Shown here in pieces: positions 1-4,880 of a stretch of DNA of 6,345 bases. Numbering within the stretch: position 1 is the stretch's first letter; each line of letters opens with the position of its first letter. Position numbers and translations under genes: made by a program. Below the pieces are notes generated by a model. The model was not told the origin of the DNA. It did no database searches and saw only the letters and a list, made by a program, of their open reading frames with translations. Source of the stretch: Chloroflexota bacterium (GTDB taxonomy: Bacteria; Chloroflexota; UBA6077; CF-72); assembly GCA_019242065.1 (NCBI GenBank), contig JAFAWJ010000783.1, positions 1 to 6,345 on the forward strand, given 5' to 3'.

Positions 1-2
1 GC

Positions 3-116
3 ATCCTCTGGCACGCACCGCTCGGTGAAGGCTGGTTCGTCATGGTCCGTCATCGATCTGGAGGTCCGACACGCGCGCTCGTTGAGGACTGGCGGGATCA
101 TGGATCGAGGGGTTGA
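3..116 (+). CDS. C-terminal tail of an unidentified protein, cut by the left edge
   Basis: Reading frame 3 is open from the left edge for 37 codons and stops with TGA at 114-116. The peptide has a protein-like composition, with segments such as GEGWFVMVRHRSGG and ALVEDWRDHG. It overlaps the end of the opposing NUDIX gene by 19 bp in a tail-to-tail arrangement, which is normal for convergent genes. The Trp/Val-rich strand followed by an acidic helix ending in DW vaguely resembles the C-terminus of LysR-type effector domains, but this is only an impression and no family is assigned. With so short a fragment, a chance open frame remains possible. Confidence 0.33.
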   Translation: MLWHAPLGEGWFVMVRHRSGGPTRALVEDWRDHGSRG

Positions 117-670
117 ATGCGCGCGAGTGCGAGCCCTATGCCAGCCACCGCTGTAAGCTCGCCGAGATCGCCACTGAGCAGGATGTCGCGGACGCGGCTC
201 AATGGAACGGTGCGCACGACCAACGCTTCCTCTTCATCCAACTCAGGTGCGGGCGTCGGCTGGGCGCCGCGAGCAAGGAAGAAATAGGCTTGGCCAAACC
301 CACGATTGCCGTCGGGACAGTAAGCGCCGAGCAACTCCCATGCACTGGCCGTATAACCGGTCTCCTCGAGCAACTCGCGCCGCGCGCATGCGTCCGGCGG
401 CTCACCATCTTCGAGATAACCAGCCGGAAGTTGCACGATCACTCGATTCGGGCCGTACTTGTAGCCCTCCACAAACAGCACGTGCTGGTCATCGGTCAAC
501 GCGAAAACGACGGCATACGGACGGCTGTCTATCCGTAAGAAACCGTCGATCTCTTTGCCATTGGGTAGACGAACCCGGTCGCCGAAGACCCTGAACCAGG
601 GAAGGCGATCAAGAAGCAATGTGCTGCTCAGGCGTTCCCAGGCCCGGTAAGTAGCGTCGCCGCGATCCAC
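98..670 (-). CDS. NUDIX hydrolase, ADP-ribose pyrophosphatase-like
   Basis: This is a cytoplasmic NUDIX-fold pyrophosphohydrolase of 190 residues. Family members split nucleoside diphosphates linked to another group (ADP-ribose, NDP-sugars and similar) using divalent metal. The full Nudix box GX5EX7REUXEEXGU lies at about residues 84-106: G84, E90, R98-E99, E102-E103 and G105. The preceding strand PYAVVFALTDDQHVLFVEGYKYG and the LPAG just before the box match the ADP-ribose pyrophosphatase-like branch; the exact substrate cannot be read from sequence. The start is uncertain. The frame stays open back into the upstream regulator locus, but GTG at 668-670 is the only start codon I found between that locus's stop and the conserved domain. 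It places the usual N-terminal WERLSSTLLLDRLPWFRV segment correctly. No clear ribosome-binding site precedes it. A 6-bp inverted repeat (AGACTG at 672-677, CAGTCT at 694-699) lies directly upstream. The gene sits 94 bp downstream of the decayed regulator on the same strand, so it may once have been co-transcribed with it. Confidence 0.9.
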   Translation of the reverse strand: MDRGDATYRAWERLSSTLLLDRLPWFRVFGDRVRLPNGKEIDGFLRIDSRPYAVVFALTDDQHVLFVEGYKYGPNRVIVQLPAGYLEDGEPPDACARRELLEETGYTASAWELLGAYCPDGNRGFGQAYFFLARGAQPTPAPELDEEEALVVRTVPLSRVRDILLSGDLGELTAVAGIGLALARIQPLDP

Positions 671-712
671 TAGACTGCCAACGATCGAAGAGTCAGTCTG
701 TCGCGATGCAGT

Positions 713-728
713 ACTCGCGCATGCGAGT
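713..728. repeat. 16-bp inverted repeat between the regulator remnant and the NUDIX gene
   Basis: ACTCGC and GCGAGT form perfect 6-bp arms around a 4-bp loop (GCAT). The element lies in the 94-bp gap between the regulator stop and the NUDIX start. There is no T-run on either side, so a Rho-independent terminator is not supported. It could be an operator, an RNA-processing hairpin or chance. Confidence 0.3.
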
Positions 729-764
729 GGTGGTTCGAGGTGAGTGAAGTACGAGGTGCATCGG

Positions 765-3190
765 CTAAGACTGAAGCTGGACCAGGAGTGCAAGCGCTTC
801 AGCGACGGCCTGCGCAGGGTCGAGCTGCTCGCCGGCGCGCCGCGCGGTATCGGCCTCTCGCGCATCCAGTTGCGCGCGGGCGTGAACGAGCCAGCGCTGC
901 AGCTGGCGGACCTCTGTCGGGGTTGGGGGCGTTGCGAACTGGTGGCGCAGTGCCGAGGCGGCCCCCGCAAGCCGCAACGCCGGGATGGGTTCGCCCGCCG
1001 CGCCAGCTAATTGCGCCAGGCCCTCGAGCGGAGTTACCAGTCGCGCTCGGCCTCCCAACGCATCCCGCGCCATAGTCAGCGCAGACAGCAGTGACTCGCG
1101 CGCCGAAACCAGGTCACCCTGCTCAACTGCCACCCAGCCGCGGTTCACATTCATAAACAGCTGCGCAACCCCATGAAACTCCGGACGTTGCAATGCGACG
1201 GCTCCATCGATCATCTCGCGCGCGCTAGATAACTCGCCGCGGACCAGATGCAGCTGCGCCAGGGTCGTCAGCGCGCAACCCATCATCGTCGGGTTCTGGA
1301 CTTCGGTCAAAATCGCCAGAGCTTGCTCGGCCAGCGTCTCGGCTGCAGCGGCCCCAAGGTCGTGCGTCGCTTGCGCGGAGCGCCAGAGATTGATGCCTTC
1401 GAGATTTCGGCTGCCGGCCATGCGCGCCACCCGGACACCTTCGTCGGAGAACTTCAGAGTCGCTACGAAATCGCGCCGGATCCAGGCCATTTCGGCCAGC
1501 CGGAAGAGCGCGTACGCCAGGCTTTGATTGTCGCCGAGCTCCGGGCCATCGTGGCGGCAGCTTCGAGCGGAGGATACGCAGCAGGATGATCGCCCTGTTC
1601 AGCGGCAAGAACCGATGTGTACAGTAGTGCGCGCACCCGAGCAACGGTGCTCTTCGATGTTGGAAGCGCGAGTACTTCTCGCAACCACGAGCGACCTTCG
1701 GTTCCGAATCCGCGCTCGAGCCAAACGGACGCCGCGGCACCGGCGAGTTGTACGGCTGCTTCGGCGTCATGTTGAAGGATCAACCACCGCAATCCCGCGC
1801 GTACATTATCGAGCTCTAGCTCGAGATGGGCGATGCGGTCCGGATCGCGCCGCGACCACTGCGCTCCGAACTCTTCGCCAATCCGAACGTAATAGAGGGC
1901 GTGCCGCCGTCGGACGCGGTCAGCCTCGCCGCGCAGCTCCAGGTGCTCCGCCGCGAATTGTCGCAGCGGTTCGAGCAATCGAAAACGCATCGCGAATTCA
2001 TCGCCCGGCTCGGCCACGACCATCGACTGGTCCACAAGCTGCTCAAGTATTTCGAGCACGCTCGTAGCTCCAATCGAGCGCAGCTCTCAACGCACGGTGC
2101 CGCGGCGAGGCAGTCTGTGGGCCGCCGACGAGCAACTTTAGCGGCTGGTCGAGTCGCTCGGCTATCTGGTCCACCGCGAGAACACGCATGTGAGCCGCGG
2201 CGAGCTCGATCGCCAGTGGGTGCCCATCCACCTTTCTGCAAATAGCGGCGACTCCCGGCGCGGTTCGGTCGTCAAGAATAAAATCTGGACGAGCCTCTGC
2301 GCGCGTTCAAGAAACAGTGAGACCGCCTCGGAATGGCGTACCTCCTCGAGCAGTCCGGATGAAGAAATACCGGGTACTGAAAGCGGTGGAACGCTCCAGA
2401 CGGTTTCGCCCGGTACGCCGAGAACGGACCGACTGGTCGCCAGGATGCGCATGCGCGGGCAACCGCGTAGCAATGCGTCGATCAACTCGCGCCACGCTCG
2501 CGCGTGGTGTTCGCAGTTGTCGAGGAGAAGGAGCAGTGGCGCATTGCGAATCGCGCGTATCAGCATTGTCAGCACCGGAGTCCCTGGCTGTTCGCGCACT
2601 CCTAAGCTCACCCCAACGGACTGTGGGGCCAGGTCCGCGTCAGCCACCGGAACGAGGTCAACGAACTCCACCTGTTGACCGTTGCGGATTTGCTCCGACT
2701 GGGCTACCTGCAAAGCAAGGCGCGTCTTGCCGATCTCGCCGGAGCCGATCAGTGTCAGTAGACGCGTCCTTCCGAGCAGTTGCTGGACCTGGCCAAGTTC
2801 AGCGGAGCGTCCGATGAAACTCGTGAGTTGGGCGGCGTGCCCGAAATTATCTCCGCAACTCCAACTGTCACTACTGGTAGCTCGGGCCGGCAGCTGCGCG
2901 GACGGACCACCGCGCTGGCTGCCTGACGGTACGGTGGCGGACAATGGTGCGGCGGCGGTCGCTTCGAGGCGTGCGCGCTCGACACCTTCCAGCTTGAGCG
3001 CCTCAGCGATGCGTCGGACCGTATCGGCGTGCGGCCATCGACGGAGCCCACGTTCCAGGTCGGACAGCCCGCGCGCACTCAACCCGGCTTTCTCCACAAG
3101 TGCTTCCTGGGTGAAACCGGCTGCAACTCGGTGGCGACGGAGCAGCTCGCCGAATCTGGCCACTCTACCGTAACTCGCCTCAGGTGCCAT
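765..3190 (-). pseudogene. Decayed XRE-NB-ARC-TPR transcriptional regulator (STAND ATPase)
   Basis: Intact relatives are cytoplasmic STAND-type ATPase regulators that sense a ligand through TPR-like repeats and bind DNA through a helix-turn-helix. From ATG at 3188-3190 the visible order is: XRE helix-turn-helix (about residues 13-65, with GFTQEALVEKAGLSARGLSD), an FIGR motif (about 125-128) opening NB-ARC, Walker A GSGEIGKT (about 149-156; the usual form is GPGGVGKT), Walker B LLLLLDN (about 219-225), and the sensor-like ILATSR. The sequence then breaks three times. At about 2294-2300 one base is missing; the frame shifts and continues as EARPDFILDD and then KVDGHPLAIELAA. At about 2057-2063 the text jumps from ALDWSYE straight to VLEILEQLVDQS, omitting roughly 50 codons that in the family hold the winged-helix segment, and changes frame. 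At about 1541-1543 a G appears lost; the frame shifts from ATMAR to ELGDNQSLAYALFRLAEMAW. The TPR-like tail then runs to the stop at 765-767 with the conserved AVAEALAL ending. No C-terminal LuxR helix-turn-helix is present, as expected when the DNA-binding domain is at the N-terminus. Neighbouring genes are open over long spans, so pervasive sequencing error is unlikely. A start at 3211 is an alternative. Confidence 0.85.
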
Positions 3191-3196
3191 CGACTG

Positions 3197-3224
3197 GGAA
3201 TGGCCAGCCATTCCTCGCCATTCC
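3197..3224. promoter_or_regulatory. Candidate operator: palindrome plus third half-site at the regulator start
   Basis: GGAATGGCCAGCCATTCC at 3197-3214 is an inverted repeat with perfect 8-bp arms and a 2-bp centre. A third copy of the half-site, GCCATTCC, follows at 3217-3224, exactly 10 bp (about one helical turn) after the previous one. The array ends 6 bp before the regulator's likely ATG at 3188-3190. Three in-phase half-sites beside the start of a helix-turn-helix regulator suggest an autoregulatory operator. If translation instead begins at the upstream in-frame ATG (3209-3211), part of it would be coding. The operator role is inferred. Confidence 0.4.
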
Positions 3225-3255
3225 GAGGCCGAGGATATCACCAAGCTGCCAGTGG

Positions 3256-3279
3256 TTGCGTGGGTGCTTGCGTGGGTGC
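3256..3279. repeat. Perfect 12-bp tandem repeat, two copies
   Basis: TTGCGTGGGTGC occurs twice back to back (3256-3267 and 3268-3279) with no mismatch. It lies in the divergent intergenic region. A recent slippage duplication is the simplest reading. Confidence 0.7.
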
Positions 3280-3347
3280 TGCGCGCCGTTCTGCATGGTC
3301 TGACGGTCGTGCCAACTCTAGTGTGAGCGCATCTATCCGTGGTGAGG

Positions 3348-3390
3348 AACTTGACGCTCATGTCTCGGTCAAGCAACTTGACGCTCATGT
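3348..3390. repeat. Pair of identical 16-bp direct repeats with CTTGAC/GTCAAG half-sites
   Basis: AACTTGACGCTCATGT occurs at 3348-3363 and again, identical, at 3375-3390, a period of 27 bp. Between the copies lies GTCAAG (3368-3373), the reverse complement of the CTTGAC inside each copy, so the half-sites run CTTGAC, GTCAAG, CTTGAC. The last two form a tight inverted repeat, GTCAAG-CAA-CTTGAC (3368-3382). Repeated short motifs of this kind occur at the ends of some insertion sequences (IS21-like elements carry multiple terminal repeats) and at multi-site operators. No transposase gene is visible nearby, so a relic IS end is only a suggestion. Confidence 0.6.
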
Positions 3391-3529
3391 ACAGCCAGTT
3401 GAATGACTACTACCTGGATCAGTCCTGCGCCTTGCCCATTGTTCCCAATCCTGAGCGCGTGGCGGCGCGGTCGAATGTGCATGGTTTACGGTTCGACGCG
3501 CGTCCGGGCCTGCCGCTCGGTGAAGTCTG

Positions 3530-3543
3530 GCTGTCATGACAGC
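3530..3543. repeat. 14-bp perfect palindrome
   Basis: GCTGTCATGACAGC is its own reverse complement with no spacer. It lies in intergenic DNA about 140 bp upstream of the first rightward ORF. It could be a binding site for a dimeric regulator. It has no loop, so it is a poor RNA hairpin and is not terminator-like. Confidence 0.45.
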
Positions 3544-3671
3544 TGCTCCGCTCGAGATCGCGGCACTTAGCGATTGGGCGGAGCACCTTGGTCGGTCTGC
3601 CATGCGGAAAAGGTACTGGGTGGTTCACCGCGTACTCGGTTATTGACGTGCACGGGATGAATTGCGTGATC

Positions 3672-3678
3672 GAAGGAG
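3672..3678 (+). promoter_or_regulatory. Strong Shine-Dalgarno site for the 43-codon ORF
   Basis: GAAGGAG ends 7 bp before the ATG at 3686-3688. It is the best-placed ribosome-binding site in this part of the window, and it is the main reason to believe the short downstream ORF is, or was, translated. Confidence 0.6.
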
Positions 3679-3685
3679 TCGTTCA

Positions 3686-3817
3686 ATGACGTCAGACTGG
3701 CAGACACATCCGTGGGTCACCGAAGGAGCGGGGCGAATCCGCTTCAGCGCCAAACTGGGGCTAAACAGGCGCGCGGCAACAGCCGGCTGGGTTGAGCGAA
3801 ATGGGCATACCCAATAG
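3686..3817 (+). CDS. Short ORF of 43 residues; possible N-terminal stump of a luciferase-like oxidoreductase, or a leader peptide
   Basis: The ORF starts at ATG behind a well-spaced GAAGGAG and ends at TAG (3815-3817). The first 20 or so residues (DWQTHPWVTEGAGRIRF) recall, from memory, the N-terminus of LLM-class flavin/F420-dependent oxidoreductases, in which an HPWV segment precedes an RIRFG strand. The expected continuation of the TIM barrel is absent: after SAKLG the peptide runs into Arg/Ala-rich sequence and stops. This suggests a gene cut back to its first exonless segment by deletion. The alternative is a translated leader upstream of the split-barrel oxidoreductase gene, because a weak terminator-like structure follows. 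The family assignment is tentative. Confidence 0.4.
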   Translation: MTSDWQTHPWVTEGAGRIRFSAKLGLNRRAATAGWVERNGHTQ

Positions 3818-3825
3818 GTGATCAT

Positions 3826-3864
3826 GCCGATGACCCGACACCTGGGCGGGCGGCACAGTTTTTT
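3826..3864 (+). terminator. Weak terminator-like or attenuator-like structure
   Basis: GCCG (3826-3829) and CCCG (3834-3837) can pair with CGGG (3847-3850) and CGGC (3851-3854). This gives an 8-bp GC-rich stem with a 4-nt bulge (ATGA) and a 9-nt loop. Six T residues follow at 3859-3864, four bases after the stem. It lies between the short ORF and the split-barrel oxidoreductase. The bulge and the gap before the T-run make it a weak candidate. Confidence 0.27.
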
Positions 3865-3894
3865 CGTATTCCCAATTCGGGAGGGGCAAAGAGG

Positions 3895-4395
3895 ATGCCG
3901 GTAACGGTAAGTCGCGGCAATGTGGCGCTTCTGGAAGATCCTGTCGCTCAGGAATTGCTGCAATCGGACATTCCCGCGCGGCTTGCCTATATCGGACGTG
4001 ACGGGAAGCCACGCGTCGTCCCTGTCTGGTCCGAGTGGAATGGGCATGACATTGTCATTGTGACGCCGTCGACATCGGCCAAACTGAAGAGTCTGGCGCA
4101 GAACCCGCATGTGGCGCTCACCATCGACCGCAATTCCTTCCCCTGGCACGTCCTGCTCGTCCGCGGCACTGCGCACATAGAAACCGTCGATGGTCTTGCG
4201 CCAGAGTTTGAACGCTTCGCCCGTCGCTACATGGGCGAGGAGGCGGGGCGCGGCTTCTGCGAAATGTACGCGGGCATGGTTTCACGCATGCCTGAGCCGA
4301 AGAGCGCCCGAATCATCATCACACCGGAGTGGGTCTCAGTTAACGACTTCGAGACGAGATTTCCGCCGCAAATCGCGCCCTATCTCCCAGACTAA
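3895..4395 (+). CDS. Pyridoxamine 5'-phosphate oxidase-like split-barrel protein (FMN- or F420-binding)
   Basis: This 166-residue cytoplasmic protein has the flavin-reductase-like split barrel of the PNPOx-like family. Members bind FMN or deazaflavin F420 and reduce diverse substrates or carry the cofactor. The N-terminal half shows the typical pattern RLAYIGRDGKPRVVPVWSEW (residues about 29-48), then a strand ending in TPSTSAKLKSLAQNPHVALT (about 60-80) and VLLVRGTAHIE (about 90-100). The C-terminus holds RIIITPEWVSVNDFETRFP, the late strand and tail common in this group. The length is normal and the frame intact. ATG at 3895 is supported by GGGAGGGG at 3879-3886, 8 bp upstream. No signal peptide or membrane segment is visible. 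True PdxH enzymes are longer and have other conserved residues, so vitamin B6 synthesis is unlikely. If the ORF just upstream is an LLM-type oxidoreductase relic, the two may once have formed a flavin/F420 redox pair; this is inference. Confidence 0.88.
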   Translation: MPVTVSRGNVALLEDPVAQELLQSDIPARLAYIGRDGKPRVVPVWSEWNGHDIVIVTPSTSAKLKSLAQNPHVALTIDRNSFPWHVLLVRGTAHIETVDGLAPEFERFARRYMGEEAGRGFCEMYAGMVSRMPEPKSARIIITPEWVSVNDFETRFPPQIAPYLPD

Positions 4396-4781
4396 CTCGG
4401 TCATCTCTGGGATCCGCCTAGTCGGAGAACGCGAGCGCGGAGTCCGGTGGAGACGAACTACATCGACTGACTTCAGTGATCCTTGGTGTAAGCAATGCGA
4501 GACCGTACGCTATTGCCGCGAGTTCGGGCCGATTGCTTTTCGGACGCGACGGCGGCGAGCAAGTGAAACGGGTCCAAGTCGACCCGCCACGTGCTGGTGG
4601 AGCTCAGGATCGCGACGATGACGCGGCGATCTCGACCGCATCGCCTCGCAACTGCGACCCTTCGATATTGAGGTTCGCTGCACGCCGACAATTCTTTCAG
4701 GCTCGCGATCGTGACACAGACGTTTGGAATGACCGCGAAGTTCGTATCGCATCTGCGCGCCAGGGAGTGGGAGGAACAGGG
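4396..4781 (+). other. Gene-poor stretch with possible decayed coding sequence at about 4580-4785
   Basis: No intact recognised gene is present. From about 4575 coding-like text appears in changing frames: STRHVLVELRIATM in one frame (about 4577-4621), then GDLDRIASQLRPFDIEV in another (about 4630-4680), then back to the first as FRLAIVTQTFGMTAKFVSHL, with the stop at 4783-4785. Third positions in these runs are often G or C and the peptides look protein-like, unlike the Arg/Ser-rich alternatives. This would fit a small gene with frameshifts, but I do not recognise a family and it could be chance. An alternative single open frame from GTG 4476 to 4880 has no ribosome-binding site and a low-complexity composition. 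A 7-bp inverted repeat (4385-4391 with 4406-4412) just after the oxidoreductase stop lacks a T-run. Confidence 0.25.
4769..4774 (+). promoter_or_regulatory. Strong Shine-Dalgarno site for the 32-codon ORF
   Basis: GGGAGG lies 7 bp before ATG 4782-4784. It decides the start of the short ORF that overlaps the substrate-binding-protein gene, and it argues against using the far-upstream GTG at 4476 in the same frame. Confidence 0.5.
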
Positions 4782-4880
4782 ATGATCACGGAGAAAAACT
4801 CGCCTCAGAAAGCTGTTGTCAGCCTCATCTGCAGCCTCAAAATCGCAGACTGGCGACCACGCCCAGAGGTGCAGCGATGA
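4782..4880 (+). CDS. Short ORF of 32 residues, translationally coupled to the substrate-binding protein
   Basis: The ORF runs from ATG (behind GGGAGG, 7-bp spacing) to TGA at 4878-4880. Its stop overlaps the ATG of the next gene in the sequence ATGA, the usual layout for translational coupling. The peptide (KAVVSLICSLKIADW in its middle) matches no family I know and has no clear signal or membrane segment. It may be a leader whose translation helps ribosomes load on the transporter gene, or the residual tail of a decayed gene. An ATGA overlap with a 99-bp ORF can also arise by chance. Its own start also sits in an ATGA that ends the possible decayed frame upstream. Confidence 0.35.
   Translation: MITEKNSPQKAVVSLICSLKIADWRPRPEVQR

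Larger units (their letters stand above)
3225..3685. other. Divergent intergenic region rich in short repeats
   Basis: This stretch of about 460 bp separates the leftward regulator locus from the rightward oxidoreductase genes. I find no convincing protein in it: the short open frames on both strands have no recognisable motif, and most are extensions of the regulator frame or begin inside the repeats. It holds a 12-bp tandem duplication, a 27-bp-spaced pair of identical 16-mers and a 14-bp palindrome, listed separately. A TTGACG hexamer at 3643-3648 could be a -35 element for the rightward genes, but no good -10 hexamer stands at the right distance. Confidence 0.6.

Noticed and set aside
113..594. 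Plus-strand open frames opposite the NUDIX gene
   Set aside because: They are antisense to a perfect Nudix box and have no domain signature.
1225..1770. Minus-strand open frame (181 codons) within the regulator locus
   Set aside because: It is the wrong frame of the TPR-like tail. The family pattern is carried by the other two minus-strand frames in this region.
2190..3173. Several plus-strand open frames of 160-170 codons opposite the regulator
   Set aside because: They are Arg/Ser-rich shadows antisense to the XRE and NB-ARC coding sequence, with no motif of their own.
3225..3685. CRISPR array or full insertion sequence in the repeat-rich intergenic region
   Set aside because: Repeats occur in only two copies with differing spacings, there are no regular spacers, and no transposase or Cas gene is visible.
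3640..4176. Minus-strand open frame (178 codons) opposite the PNPOx-like gene
   Set aside because: Most of it is antisense to the intact split-barrel gene. It has no recognisable domain, and the part outside that gene covers the short rightward ORF with the strong ribosome-binding site.
4385..4412. Inverted repeat TCCCAGA/TCTGGGA after the PNPOx-like gene as a terminator
   Set aside because: The 14-nt loop, 7-bp stem overlapping the last codons and absence of a T-run make Rho-independent termination unlikely.
4476..4880. 134-codon plus-strand open frame from GTG ending in ATGA with the binding-protein start
   Set aside because: The GTG has no ribosome-binding site and the peptide is low-complexity. 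Only the last 32 codons, behind a strong ribosome-binding site, were kept as a candidate.
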